This document shows positions 12,101 through 23,617 of a DNA stretch of 64,000 nt, piece after piece. Position 1 is the stretch's first letter; each line of letters begins with the position of its first letter. Source of the DNA: Apostichopus japonicus (taxonomy: Eukaryota; Echinodermata; Holothuroidea; Aspidochirotida; Stichopodidae); NCBI RefSeq assembly GCF_037975245.1, contig NC_092563.1, positions 2,321,001 to 2,385,000 on the forward strand. The letters are read 5' to 3'. A program made the translations under genes and the position numbers. The notes under the pieces are model-generated. The model was not told the origin of the DNA and did no database searches. It saw only the letters and a program-made list of their open reading frames with translations.

Positions 12101-15100
12101 CTTTATCATGAAGCATTCCCTCCTCAGCAAGGAGTCTAAAGGTCACATTTTCAAGCAATCCACAATGCTACAATTCAATACCTGTACACCTTTCACAAAC
12201 ACCCTGTCAAAACAACAACCCTGCCTCATTATAACAGACAGCCATAACAAAACAAACTCATATTACTCTGAAGTCTTCAGCTCAAATAACATCTGAAATG
12301 AAAAGGTTAAATCCCTGTCTGAAATTCTGATGATAACATTTCTTGTTTTGTTTTGTATTTTGGGATTTTTCTTGCAAAATTCCTGACAGTTGAATCAGCA
12401 TCTTGCACAGTGGTGTTTGTATGTAACAAACTTTCAACAACCTAACTCATTGAGGTATCAGAGGAGGGTAGAAATTGTGCTATATTTACTGTACTGTACA
12501 GGGGAATTTTGACCAAACTGTATGTAGTATTCAACAATTTCCAAACCACCAAAACTGTAAACTTCTCTGATTGCTTTAAACTTTTACATTTTCCTAAGGG
12601 TTTTTTTTTTTTTCATTTGGTAAATTGGTAGTTAGGACTATTGCACTGTATTTATAGCTATGGTGAATACACAGGGCATACGCATGCAAACTTTATCAAG
12701 TTTATGTTAAACCACTTTTAGTATTGGTTTAAAGTCTCAATGTGTGTCTGCCAAATTTTAACTTCGATCTTTCCAACTTATATACTACCTTAAAAGCTCA
12801 GTGTAAATAAAACCGTTCTATGCAATTTTCTTATTAATAATCATTATTTTTATTGAGCTATCTGTGACTTTAAACATGGTGGAACTTGTGAAACAGCTAG
12901 TTTGCTACAATCCTGCAGAAGATACTGACAAATTTCAATAGAACTCCATTTCTTAGTTTTCATGAAATATCAAATCTTTCCAAACTGTCCTTCCGTGACT
13001 AGCAAAAATGTGTCCCATTATATCTCGAATCTAGTTTGAAATCTGACTAAAAATCAGAGTTGCATAAAAAAAAAGCGGATATATTTTTCATTTCTAACTT
13101 TCGTAACAAATTACCGTTTCAGCTATAATTCACTTTTGCCCGGCAGAGGATTGTTTGCAGAGTGGTAATCGTTGGTAAACATCTACTTACCTGCTGTCAA
13201 CAGCAAATATAACAAACAGAATCTCTATGAGTCATTTCCATGCATATATCAGATCCTGAATTCCACTGAACTTTGGACTGAAAATCAAGACTATTATCAA
13301 ATCCGGAAGCATCGCCACCACCGTCACGCCTGGCGAACCAACACCACGAATGATTACCCAATAACAACAGTAAATTGCAGAGGACTTGATCGGATTGCAT
13401 TCACATCAGAAAGATGTGATCGACCCCATTCTCCCCGTTCCATGAACTATGTTTAGCTTCCTGTTTTTGATGATTGGCACTAGTGAATATTTTAGACTAC
13501 GGTACCGAACGATAAACTTACAGAAAGCTTCTATTAAATCTCTCAGGGTGCCAAATTACTGATGTTAAAATGCTAATGTTCACATGATTCTTCTATTATA
13601 AGTGATGAGCAAATTGTTTTTGGTCAAACAGGGACCACCTAGGCTTAATTTAAATTGATCAATTTTCGTACGTATATGTATGACTGTATAGCCAGCCATT
13701 GTGTACAAATCAATCCAAAGACTGAATCAACAATTTGGATGGAGGGTAAGCTCTTTGGTCTTCATAATCAGTTTGCATTGAAACCGAAATAAGGAAAATA
13801 AAATGCAATAATATGTATGTATACAAGTTAGAGGCCCTGATGTTTAGATTCTAACACAATTTTCTTTAAGGGCTTATTGTTTATAGAAACAACAAGAAAA
13901 CAGATGGACAACAATGTAACAAGTGAAATAAAGGGATCAAGGGAGCTAGACCAAACATCAGAATGATCAGACCCTCTGGAGATTATTAAGCCAACAACAG
14001 GATGGATCAAATGTGTTTATAATTTACACACAATCCGTCCTGGAATTTCCCCACTTAATGAAAGGAAGCTATGGAGGGTCAAAATACCGGTCTCCCAGTG
14101 ACCAATAAGAGTGAAATGACCATGGATGAACTTTAAATTTTTCCAGGTGGAAACGTTTTTATTCAACAACACTTTCTTTCAATTCAGCTATTCATATGTC
14201 ACAAGTAAATTGAGAAGTATGCCCTTTTAATACTTGATCTTCACTCTCAAATTGTGAAATTGTTATCTAGGGAAATAGTTGTCCAGTTCAATTTTTTTTG
14301 GTGTAGCATTTTTCGAAGGCTCTGTATTCCCCCCCCCCCCCCAACTCATTCAATACTGTAGTGCCTGTGTAGAAAATTGCTATTACGTGCTGCTATATTT
14401 GAGCATTTCATTCTGCCATGATGTGAATACTGGATAAATTATTCCGTAGTCTTTACCGCAATTGTTTTACATATTGAGTTATTTTTAGTGCCCCGTAGCA
14501 AGAAATTTACTTCATCACTTCTTACTTAGTCATAGTTGATACTCCCTTAAGACATCTCAAATTCAAGAGATAGAAATAAACAGGATATATTGTAAGGAAA
14601 CCACAAGACAGATTAATTAGTTGATACCCTATGATTGGTTATTACTGCCATCCCTACCATAGGGGATACCCATCTGTTGCTATCTCCTCAACAAAAACAT
14701 AAACATCTTCTTTCCTACTTCCTGGTAACTCTGTCAGTTGCGATATTGTTTCAGGTCTTGACGAGCGAACTTTTCTTTCTAGAGGGTTTATAAACTAGGC
14801 CTCTGCTGGGTGTTTATGTAGATTACTTTAAACTTTAAAGAACATATTGTGGATATAACTCCTCTTATTTTCCTTTTTTAATGAACAGTGAACACACGTC
14901 TTCCAAGGCTTTCCAACACAACGGGCATAAAATTTGCAAGCATGCTTCGACTTTATTTGGATCTTTTTTCCACAAAAAAAAGCACTCACTTGTAAGCAAC
15001 TCTCTGAGCATTCACCAAAGTCTTTTCGAATTCCACGCAGCATTAATTGTATTTGCTTGAAAGTCCACAAAGATCTGGAATTCTGAACGACTGCCTAAAG

Positions 15101-18100
15101 TCATTGAATACCATCAATTGCTAACTTTAAAGAATTTCTTAGATCTACAAAGCTCATTTATAATGTTATTATCTAAGCATTCTTATTCTGCTTGCTTTCT
15201 CCTAGGGGATTTTCTGGCTCATTATAATCGGGTTGTTGTGATATGGGTGCATGGTAGGGCAGTGTGTAACCTTAGCATGGGTTGTGGTTCTTTGGTTGAC
15301 ATTATGCTATCTTTTAACTACTTGATTTTCTTAAATTTGATTGGTTTACAAGTCCACCTTCTCTGTATTTCAAGTGCTTTATGCATGGGACTTTAATAAA
15401 CCCACAAGTTTGATTTTAATATCCATCAAAGATCTTCTAACATTATTTCATTGCTTGGAATGCTTGCTCTGCTGTTGTCTATGTGAATAAGCTTCTACTG
15501 CATTTAAAGTCTTTGGAAAATTCCACCACTTGGTTTGTACCAATTGAAATTTAACTGTTTAAGTTAGTAAATTTAAGTTTATTACATGTACAGTACACAC
15601 ATTTCATGTAAAGTCATTATGACCACCTGGACAATTTAGTCTATGCAATGGGAACCCCCCGGGGGGAGGGGAGGGGGGTTGAGAGTGGATCAGTTTTAAT
15701 GTCAACACTTGTTTGATTTTTTGTGCCCAGGCTCAATCTTGGATGACTATTTCTTCAATAGTGTATCAAAAAGTATATGGGAATTCTAACATTTCAGCCA
15801 TTGAAGTTCAATTCATCAGCTTTATAAGCATACTGTTACAGTGTACGATACTATCAAGTGACATAAAGGTTATCCAATCTTGTAGCGTTTAACTCAATAC
15901 ACCCGGAACATTCTACATTGAAGAGATCATATAACCATGGAAACAAAAACTAACTCAACAGTATTAGTTTGGCTGGCAGACAGCTACGCTTCGTTGCAAA
16001 GTTATTGTTTTCCTCAGTATTACAATGCATTTAGACCTATCTCTGGAATTGATTATATCAGGCTTTTTCTCTCATTGTGGACTCAATTTGCAATTCTATA
16101 GATTCCATTTAGTAAAATATGTAAAATATAATCACTTTATCATTCCGCCCCTAAAGGTTCACTGAAATTGGTTCCACAGTGAATACAACAATGGATTTCA
16201 AATGGTGACTCAGAGTTGTGGCTGTTACCATGCTTGCCTGCAGCACAGATTTAGTTATCAAGTTATATGTACAACGTTTTTCGTTTAAATAGTCAATAAA
16301 AACACCTGTCAAAATCAACAAAACATCAACATGTTAGTTTGTTGCTACATGTATATCAATGATAAATATTACGTACAATAAACTGGTTTGGTCTAACCCT
16401 TATAATTGTTCTCGTTATGGTCTCAAAATTTCAAATCAAAGAGAAACGTTTTGTTGAATATATATATATCCCAGTGTAGTCTCTTACATACAAGTAAAGT
16501 TATATAGATCATAGTCATATATCCCTTCTCCTTCCTTACCCATTGGATATGTATATCCCAGTGTAGTCTCTTACATGTATTTCCGGCACTGAAATACTGT
16601 AACGAACAACTAAGTACTTTATTTGCTTGATAGTGGGACTGTGTCAATGGTCAATGGAACTAGTGGCATGAGTCAACAGGGGTACGGTGCTTTTATCTGT
16701 TACCAATGTTTGTACCAGGTTGGGTACAGTATGGCAGATTGGGGTGCATTGGGGTGTAGAGATGAGACAGGTAAGTGAAGCAGGGCAAACTGTTAAGGAT
16801 TTCTTTACTGGCTGTCGCTTGGACAGCCGTTCCATTCAAGTTTGGAGACAGGTTATGAGATGAGCGAAGTAAATGTGTAGGTTTGGTGAATAGTACACCA
16901 GCTTTAGTGGATGATACCAATTCATCATTTGAACTATGAATTTGGAGGTTTTGAATCACAATATAAACTGAATTTGATGTATATATACAGTAAGAATTGG
17001 TCGTCTATAAGACAAACTCAAAATGTTGAGTCTGGTGTCCGAACAGAAATTTGGTCGCATGGTATGACCATTCGAACTGACCTTGAGAAGGATGACCTAA
17101 ATATATCTGTATTATAATGATGATCATTTATAATTAACTGCAGTTTAATAGCACAATGACCAAGCTATTGTCACTGTTTGTAACCTTTTAACTTCAATTT
17201 ACATAAACATAAACAGAGCCATCATGATCAGAGCAATGAGGATGATCCAGACTGTCTACGGATGAAACTGTATCCAGGAAGACTTCATTATTTCTTATGA
17301 ATATAGCCCTGGGCACAAACTTTGGCAGGCCATTTGAGACACATTTTATATTCTTTGTACATGTAGTGTACAGGTACTGCAGGTTGATACATTCAATTTG
17401 GTAAATGTTTTTAATTCTAACGCTAGTGAGTTATGGAGGCTGCCAAGAAACAAAACAACAACAAATGGAACACAAAAGTCATCCAAAACTTGCTAAGCCT
17501 CTTAATTGTTATTATTCAAAGTGCAACTCTTTCTTCCACATTTTCTTTGAAGTCCCATTAAACCATCAGTCTAGCGGTACACATTGCAGTGCACGTTTTT
17601 AATGGTCTTCCGAGATGACCAAATTTCTGTTTTGAACCTTGGTACAGTAACACTAGTTCTGTCTGCATATATCTCGAGCTCTGTCTTTATACTGTACTAC
17701 ACTTCTTCTCTATAGATAGAAGAAACCACATTATAAATTTTTAGTTTTACAAGAAACTAAAACCACACTTCTCTGATCTGCTGACTAGATCCATCTTATC
17801 ATGGTTCCTAAAGTTCTGCTAAACATGATACATTTACCAGTTCCCTTTTGCCCGATAATAACAAATTTCCATGCTTGGACAGATCAGGCAAAATTTGGCT
17901 TAAGTTTGCTACAAACATAGTAAGGCCACTAGAAACAGGTCAGTTTAAAAATTACTGAAGCATAAACAAAGGTAAGAGCAGGGCTGGCACAAAATAAACA
18001 CAAAAAGATTAAATACCATTTAAAAAGAAAACACCCAAACCAGTTGAAATAGTGTCAAATACTGCAAGGGTGGCTATAATAACAATAGGCTGGCATACAG

Positions 18101-20930
18101 TTAGCCCCATAGATACAGTAACAAGACCTACAGATCACTGTTCAGAAAATTAACCAATGAACATATTAATTTAATCAGAATAGGCTTCACAGCATTTCAA
18201 AATTAACATTAAACTTCTCTTACAAATTGTGCAGCAGTGCTGGTAGTTTCTGAAGTACCAAGTCATCAGAGAACAGCATGTATGTAAAACAGTGTAATGA
18301 CCAATTGCAGTTCAACATGTCAATTGGGTTGAATCTGTTTCATACAGAGAAAACATGGGAAAGTTTACTCAAAAATTTATCAAAACTTGCTAGAACCCAT
18401 AGCAACAGTGCAGTGATGCACTGGACTTAAACAGAGCAATTAAAAATATTTTTTATCAATGATGATATTTAGTGTCTGACCATAAAACCAGGTTAAATGA
18501 ACCTGAGTGGGGCTCTGTGAGTTGTCAGGTCACAGGAGGACAGTCAAATGCCAGACTATAGTACACTATTCGTTTTAGGCAAGTCACACCTTGTATCATT
18601 CAAATCAATGGGGAGCCTTTGGTGTTGGGAGTTGAGACACTCCCTGTTTAGAACATCACTAGTCATGTTTTATGACTCCCAAACAGGGTGGAAATGTGGT
18701 CAACACCAGGGTGAAATGTGGTCAAGTCCACCCCAGACATGTTACTTGAGGTATTAACAGGTCCTGCTAAATTTATTGCCAGGGTGCCAAAAGTTCAGAG
18801 TAAGGTTTTGCTACCAATTTTCCCTTCATATAGGATTTCACATACATTGCCACACTTACCAAACCACTGACTCACAGGATGAGAATGTGAAATTTGAGAG
18901 GATAAATAGAATCAAATATGTCTTGTTAAAAATTTAATAGGATTACAGAAAGGAGAGGACTATTTGCTACAATTCAAAGCAAAAGGAACTGTAGTCCACC
19001 CAAGAAAAAAGGATGTATCATTGTTCTATGGACTAATGTATACAGACGGGAAATGATCTCTAGGTATTTCTTTCTAGTGTTGTAACAGAAGCATTGAAAA
19101 GGTTACATGGCACTTCATGGAGTTCTAATTGTGATACTATGGAGGACAGGACTGATTTTCTTAAGGATATTTCAGTGGTCTGAGATTTTTTGGGAAAACC
19201 ACATTAACATAATTACATTTTCAAGGTATGAGATACAACTCATTCTGTCTTTCATGGTTTTTTTTGGGGGGGGGGGTGGAAGGATGGGAGGAGTGGGATG
19301 GGAGGAGTAGGGAGGAGGGAAGTGGAGGACAAGACACAATCACTCAAGCATGCTTTCCATTTTTACACCAATCCTGTTAGACGACTCACTAGAACCCAAG
19401 AGAAAAATCAAAGTTGTTTGAGTGACAATGAAAAGACAATCTACAGTATTGTCTATAAGTCAAAGAATTTGAGCAGTACAAGTTGTCATTAGACCAGCAA
19501 GACAAATTCCTCATCTTGAAAAGCCATGGCAAACATAATTTCATGAAAAGTGGACTTAAAAGTACATTGTACCAAGGTCTTGAATGGAAGAGAAACAGTT
19601 GGCTCTTTGTACATTGAATGTTGATGTTCGTACTAATTGTCTTGCTGATCTTGAGTTGGTCTTACCTGTATAAGTTAACAGCACCATCTCTCATTAACAT
19701 CTCCTTATTAATCTGGTGGTTAAGTTTCTGCCTTTGTGCTTGCAGTTTACTCCGAACTGTATGTCCCAAAGGATCTGATCCCTAAATAGGAGAACAAGGA
19801 AGGAATAATTTAATTGATCCACAGAAGAATCATTCAAATCATCCAAATTATATTTCTCTATCCCCTTATCGAGGAACTTATCCTCTGGTGTATATCTGGT
19901 TTCTTCTGAGGAGAGGGCTTACTGGGGTAGCTTGTTTCCCAGAAGGGTGGTATTGCCAGCCCCCCCCCCCCCCCCACCAGCCTTCCCTCTCCTCCCTTCA
20001 AGTGGAGTTAGCTTTCTCTTTTCTTATCTTCTCCTCTTGCTTACTTTTGCCTTCTGTGGTTTATTACACCTTTTGACTGGTAGAATACAGTAATTTGTCA
20101 TGTTCTGTAAATTTACGTACTATATGTTATACGTATATGAAGCTGAACTAACAGAAACTGTAGTTGCTGTGTTCATTAGTCAAATTCTAACCACTTTTTC
20201 AATCACAATTTTAATCTACAAAGACTTAACGGAATGGCCACTATTCCCACAGTGAAACTTGAGAACATTAATTATGTATTTTGAGACACTTTCGTGGATT
20301 ATTTCACCAATTTAGCAGAATTATACGGTAAACTTCAACACACGCGTAAAGGGAAATTTTTCCTTGCTTCGTTCTGTTAAACTAGGCTACCTGATTTTCA
20401 TTTAGACTAGACTAAATCATCTTATAATGAAAAAGAATTTGACTTAAGAAAACTACTAAACATTCGTCTATGAAGAAATCTTAAAGTAAAAAAATACTAC
20501 TAGGCCTAGGCCTACTAGTACTAGCCTAGGCCTACTACTCTAGGCTAGGTACACTTCAAGTACAAACTCTGATGACCAAAAATATCACCCCTCTACTTCA
20601 AGAAAAGAAAATGTAAGGAACACAACGCTAATTTGTAAGTGTAACAAGTGAAAGACAGTACAGTTTGGCCTACACACCAGGCATGCCTACCTAGGCTAGT
20701 CTGGGCCTAACTTAACTCCTAGTCGTACCTGCCATTAGGTTAATGAAAAAAGTACTTAAACTTAAAGCAAGGGTTAGCACCTTCATTGCCTATAGCTTAG
20801 GCAAGAACTAAGTAACAAAGCCTAACATTGGTTTCTCTTAAAAGACCGGTTATCTCACCTTACGAAGAGTTCCATTCATATTTTCATCTGGATCCATGTC
20901 ATTGTCTGGTTCAGTTGAAATGTCCCTCAT
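1..20930 (-). CDS. RHPN: Rhophilin orthologue (Rho GTPase-binding scaffold), 5' nine coding exons, 3' part off window
   Basis: Rhophilins bind active Rho through an N-terminal HR1 domain and carry a BRO1 domain and a PDZ domain; they act as cytoplasmic scaffolds linking Rho to actin. Nine minus-strand coding exons join in phase: 20930-20859, 19781-19666, 8635-8431, 7840-7763, 7006-6876, 6598-6490, 5171-5022, 710-615 and 102-1, giving 353 residues. Residues about 25-105 match the HR1 region (e.g. LELSFVNSNLQLLKEEL); residues about 112-353 match the start of BRO1 (IPLGLKETKELD, FVENRFFPP, SILFNIGAVYSQMG, FSHAPSNDMS). The remaining BRO1 and the PDZ domain must lie left of base 1. The order and length of segments follow vertebrate RHPN2 without gaps. 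Intron 2 is about 11 kb. The choice between RHPN1 and RHPN2 is not meaningful for an invertebrate. Identification rests on remembered family sequence, with strong collinear agreement. Confidence 0.93.
615..710 (-). CDS. RHPN: RHPN coding exon 8 (BRO1)
   Basis: Acceptor CGTACAG before 710 and donor GTGAGT after 615. Encodes 32 codons, GQAQECLYEKTVLGGVSFDL onwards, ending in SQEAVL, which aligns with the AQAQESVFEKISLPG region of vertebrate RHPN2. It lies between oppositely oriented C-rich and G-rich tracts (about 521-566 and 790-816). Confidence 0.88.
1243..1270 (+). promoter_or_regulatory. Two CRE-like palindromes upstream of the P2X7-C-like relic
   Basis: Two TGACGTCA palindromes lie within about 20 bp (ATGACGTCATGTGACGTCAC), some 150 bp upstream of the ATG at 1409. 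TGACGTCA is the canonical CREB/ATF site. This suggests the old promoter of the relic gene; whether it still works is unknown. Confidence 0.4.
1409..2280 (+). pseudogene. Relic of a P2X7-receptor-C-terminal-like domain gene
   Basis: ATG at 1409 opens MADPEPIAATEVQSDNG but stops at TAA 1487-1489. The next recognisable part, in another frame, is acidic and contains LEPYQFEPVKR, up to a good donor at 1683/1684 (GTG then GTAAGA). After acceptor CCCAG at 2110, one frame reads YRYIAYGQQVQ, then TGA, then FLARHVRVVLPSCAVQRIRS and a short tail DFPANGHYTGF. The YQFEP start plus a C-terminal RRVxPSCxVxxIRxxFP block is how I remember the P2X7-like intracellular domain proteins that are multicopy in many invertebrates. 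The Cys-rich middle of that domain was not found between 1690 and 2100. The frameshift and two stops make this a decayed copy. Confidence 0.6.
3640..3918 (-). pseudogene. Decayed THAP-type zinc finger (N-terminal domain)
   Basis: Reading minus from ATG at 3918: MPVRCVVGGC, then SLHPWLKDEN, then DFTGPSQYA, in THAP order (the C2CH zinc finger found in THAP proteins and P-element transposases). The next expected block, a Cys followed by SEHFTE, appears only in another frame (SEHFTEAYYDPSFLL), after a TGA and with the zinc-binding Cys positions lost. So the domain is broken by a frameshift and stops. It could descend from a THAP gene or a P-like transposase; too little remains to tell. Confidence 0.6.
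5022..5171 (-). CDS. RHPN: RHPN coding exon 7 (BRO1)
   Basis: Acceptor TTTTTCAG and donor GTGAGA bound exactly 50 codons beginning DRSSRGGITAAVDYFQRSAG and containing NFSHAPSNDMS. The longer open frame on both sides of this exon is intronic read-through. Confidence 0.93.
6490..6598 (-). CDS. RHPN: RHPN coding exon 6 (BRO1)
   Basis: Begins with the last base of the shared Trp codon, then YDALTGVPSLQKSIAFEKG and SILFNIGAVYSQMGARQ, the most conserved BRO1 stretch. Acceptor TTAACAG and donor GTAAGC. 109 bp, phase consistent with both neighbours. Confidence 0.93.
6876..7006 (-). CDS. RHPN: RHPN coding exon 5 (BRO1)
   Basis: Acceptor CCCACCAG and donor GTATGT. Encodes 43 codons including RTPVRNLQGIELLYEYYNQL and FVENRFFPP, followed by two bases of a Trp codon completed in exon 6. 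Very clear family match. Confidence 0.93.
7763..7840 (-). CDS. RHPN: RHPN coding exon 4 (BRO1)
   Basis: 26 codons between acceptor TTTTAG and donor GTATGT. Contains DYILEHYSEDG and ends in MNLRQ, collinear with the BRO1 N-terminal helices of rhophilin. Phase 0 on both sides. Confidence 0.92.
8431..8635 (-). CDS. RHPN: RHPN coding exon 3 (HR1 end, BRO1 start)
   Basis: Acceptor ATACAG before 8635 and donor GTGATT after 8431. It encodes 68 full codons with LELSFVNSNLQLLKEEL and IPLGLKETKELD, both rhophilin signatures. The GTGATT donor is weak, but joining there gives a product the same length as the vertebrate protein across the junction to exon 4. Confidence 0.92.
8815..8890 (+). repeat. T-rich simple sequence (TTTTATTTAT-type)
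   Basis: Low-complexity tract of T runs broken by single A, in RHPN intron 2 close to exon 3. It explains the open frames across it; no gene is supported. Confidence 0.8.
9600..10260. repeat. Minisatellite, about 14-15 bp unit
   Basis: About 650 bp built of GAGACATACAGTAT (14 bp) and GAGACATATAGTACT (15 bp) variants, degenerating at both ends (GACACATACAGTATG on the left; ATGTCTAATAAAGT-type inverted units on the right after about 10170). It sits in RHPN intron 2. Mixed 14- and 15-bp units keep several minus frames open for 60-134 codons, which are repeat artefacts. Confidence 0.93.
11548..11690. repeat. CA/CATA-type microsatellite
   Basis: ACATACAT runs followed by ACACAGACAGACAC and two (CA)n blocks separated by a short unique stretch. 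Simple-sequence DNA within RHPN intron 2. Confidence 0.9.
13191..13450 (-). other. Candidate non-coding alternative first exon of RHPN
   Basis: On minus, a moderately GC-richer block ends in GACAGCAG followed by GTAAGTAGAT, a near-perfect donor, upstream of RHPN exon 3. No reading frame starting with ATG runs through to the donor, so if used it would be 5' UTR from an internal promoter. The evidence is only the donor and local composition; confidence is low. Confidence 0.25.
19666..19781 (-). CDS. RHPN: RHPN coding exon 2 (HR1 start)
   Basis: Acceptor TTTAG precedes GGA at 19781; the donor GTAAGA follows an AG at 19666. The 38 full codons begin GSDPLGHTVRSKLQAQR and include the first helix of the HR1 Rho-binding coiled coil. 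The exon ends with two bases of an Arg codon, completed by the first base of exon 3. Confidence 0.9.
20487..20560. repeat. AGGCCTA palindromic low-complexity patch
   Basis: Repeated TAGGCCTAGGCCTA and TAGTACTAG words near the RHPN promoter. Similar AGGCCTA-rich patches occur at 46130-46400. They resemble dispersed simple palindromic repeats rather than a defined element. Confidence 0.55.
20859..20930 (-). CDS. RHPN: RHPN coding exon 1 (start codon)
   Basis: ATG at 20930-20928 opens 24 codons, rich in Asp, Asn and Met, ending NGTLRK, followed by donor GTGAGA. The end of the exon aligns with the vertebrate segment just before the HR1 region. No upstream in-frame alternative start was needed. 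Phase 0. Confidence 0.85.
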
Positions 20931-22072
20931 CGCGGTTTAGAATTTTAACTCTGTTCTGCGCTAATTTCGTAAGGACAGTGATATTAATTGGAACTAGCTT
21001 GCAGTCGCCTTATCATTTCTCGATCGGAAGGTGAACGTTAGGAGTCTGATGAAAAAATGTAGAGTTGTAGACTACTACTCTGAGTACTGCCCTATTTATA
21101 CCAACTGTGAAGTTTGACGTTAGGCTGTATTATAAGAATTCTTTTAATAGGCCTAGCCTAGTTCCAAATTCCGCGAAGTGTAACGTAGTAATTTCGATGA
21201 ATCAGTTGTACGTAAACAACAACCACTTGTACTGTTCAAGATACGAATGTTACGTGAGTTATAGATTATGCGTTGACTTATGTTGTGACTTCTCTAGAAA
21301 GAAATAATCGTCATATGGCAATATACAATCAACAGTTGCGAGCTGCGCTAACAATGTCCGTATTCTTTGAAATTAGAGCAGTCATTTTAGGAGCTCCCTT
21401 TTCCTACTTTGTAATATAATCTTCAAATAATATGTCACTCATTCGACGTTGTCGTTTAATGATGTAAGTATTCTATTAACATATATCTTTGGCTATAAAT
21501 CTCAACTATAGCGAGAAATTTTACGCTGGTGGAGGTGGGTAGATAGTTAAAAGATGGCGCTCCATCAGATTCTTAGAGAAATAACAAGACACGGGTGGTA
21601 TCATAACAAACAACCGAATTGAACAAGTGCTTCATACATGACCTGACATTATCTATGTGTTGGTGTATATGCTTAGCTTGTTCCCAGTTTGCAAACACAA
21701 CGAGCGGAAACAGTTGGAAGACAGAATTACGAAGTTGTTATGTAGGTAGCTTATTGGATTATACCTTAAGCTTCTAGTTATAAGTAATTCTGTTGACCGT
21801 AGAAATTCTTTTCGAAATTTTATCACCAGAAAAAAATTCATCCAGCCTGACAAATCAGCAAGGCGTAGCGAGGTATATCGCAATTCGCATGCTCGGAAGT
21901 AAGCGTAGCCTAGTTACTGTCACTTATCATACTGTAGCCTGTAGGCTTAGCCTAGGTCTCCTAACTGTAGTGTTAGAGTTTAGACAGTCTTAGTCCTATG
22001 CCTATAACCACAGGGTTGATGGGTTCTTATCAGCTTTTTCTCACCTCAAAGTGGGAAAAACCTCGGCCTAAC

Positions 22073-22254
22073 TTTAGAATCCGTACCATATGAATGGGAA
22101 AGCTTACTTCGAATCGGCAGAATAAGGTTAGGGGTTAGGAAGTAGGGTTAGGGAGTAGGGTTAGGAATTAGGGTTAGGAAGTAGGGAATAGGGTTAGGAA
22201 GTAGGGAATAGGGTTAGGGGTTAGGAAGTAGGGTCGAATGGTACGGATTCTAAA
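22073..22254. mobile_element. Short inverted-repeat element with a TTAGGG-like core
   Basis: Perfect 17-bp inverted arms, TTTAGAATCCGTACCAT at 22073-22089 and its reverse complement at 22238-22254, enclose about 150 bp dominated by TTAGGG/TTAGGAAGTAGGG words in one orientation. Outside the arms, the 11-bp word ACCTCAAAGTG occurs on both sides (22043-22053 and 22266-22276), but not flush with the arms. It looks like a MITE or a rearranged piece of telomere-like satellite; no coding potential. Confidence 0.6.
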
Positions 22255-22574
22255 TTAGTACCAAAACCTCAAAGTGACATTTAAATCAATTCAGATCATG
22301 TACAATTTATTGCAGAAATGTATGAGACGTCCCTCGAATTAATTAGAAGCAGAATAGCTTACATTTGAAAGTAGGGTAGTAGTACTAGTATAACTTCACT
22401 GTGTTCACTACAGATTGACAATTAACTTAGTCGTCCAGATGTCCATGATTCATTTATCCAATGGTTTTCAGTGCTGTTGGGACCTGTCTGCGGAACAGAT
22501 GATGCACATGTATATGTATATATATATCTTTGAAGAAAGTATCTCTTTCGAGATCTGGCTTTAGGAATCACAAA

Positions 22575-22810
22575 TGATTTCGAGTTGGTTAGCATCATGA
22601 TTGATCTCTAGAATAAGGCAAATAAGTCACCAAACAGAACTAGTATTTTTCAATACAGGTGACAAATGCCTACAGTGGAATTACGACCTTCATTACTGGT
22701 TTTGAACCCCTGGACATACAATCAGGGTCCATAGCGTAGTGGCCCAGGTTCGAATCCCAGTGGAGGCTGGAAGATTTTCACTGTTCTGGATTTTCCGACT
22801 CACTATAATT
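22575..22810 (+). mobile_element. SINE-like dispersed repeat, family 1, copy 1 (tRNA-like part)
   Basis: Shares about 230 bp with an inverted copy at 28879-29150 (matching words GGAATTACGACCTTCATTAC, GACATACAATCAG and CAGTGGAGGCTGGAAG). At about 22728 it has an A-box-like TAGCGTAGTGG closely followed by a B-box-like GGTTCGAATCCC. Compared with copy 2, about 28 bp between the two boxes are missing, so this copy should not be transcribed by Pol III. Confidence 0.7.
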
Positions 22811-23538
22811 TCCAAATATTACTAGCAACGATACAGCAGGAAACCTAAACTTTTTTAGCGAAGCAGAGTTACATATTTCATGAGTTTTAATCCGTTTTAG
22901 GTATGGGCTGATCAAATTGTGTTTTTTTTTTAAGCATTTAAACCCCCCCCCCCCCCACAGTTTTGCACATATTTTTGGCATTTGGAAATCTTACTCCTTA
23001 CAAATAACCAAAATTACCACTTCTCTCTGGGACCTGAGCTTAGAGGCTCAGAGCATAGCAAACAGCATCCAGAGTCAATGGATGGTTACTTACAGCTTAA
23101 AGTCAGCATATCGACGAATGTGTCAATTTCGGGGTACGAAAGAACTTGATTCGGCAGACATTTTGTGGTCAAATTCTGCTCAATTGTATGTTGCTTAGGC
23201 ACAGAACAATAAATATTTTGAGATCATTATATTTCTGAGGAACTACACATTTGAAAATTGCATATGAGTGATTTTGATTTTTCCTTGATAGATATCGTTG
23301 ATCAAATCCTTAAGTGCTTCAATTATTAGGCCGCCATGCTATACATATTTAAAGAAATAACAGGAAAAACTGTCAAATAACTATGCTGCATTTAGAGAAG
23401 GTCTGGATCTCGAGTGCGATACAAAAATTTAATTAAGTAAGTGATTGGAACTATTACTAACATAGCCAATGTTTTGTTTTTGCAGAGCTTACGAGCAAAA
23501 CTACTGTAGCTTTTCTTCAGTGCATGATCACCGAAAGT

Positions 23539-23617
23539 GATAAATATATATATATATATATATAGTCATATATATAGTCATATGTATAGTCATATATATA
23601 GTCATATATATATATAG
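23539..23617. repeat. TA/TATAGTCA microsatellite
   Basis: (TA)n followed by repeats of ATATATAGTCAT. It continues as TATAGTCATAG after 24777, so the hAT-like element has inserted inside this simple repeat. Confidence 0.85.

Larger units (their letters stand above)
10261..19665. other. Rest of RHPN intron 2, mostly without recognisable features
   Basis: About 9.4 kb of AT-rich intron. Apart from a CA-type microsatellite, a candidate alternative exon ending at 13191, an exact 20-bp direct repeat near 16470 and 16557 (ATCCCAGTGTAGTCTCTTAC), and poly-C or poly-G runs at 14331 and 19265, I see no coding exon, RNA gene or complete transposon. Confidence 0.6.

Noticed and set aside
13172-13456. 94-codon plus frame MVNIYLPAVNSKYNK onwards
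   Set aside because: It is antisense to the possible minus-strand exon; no motif, and an isolated ATG in AT-rich DNA.
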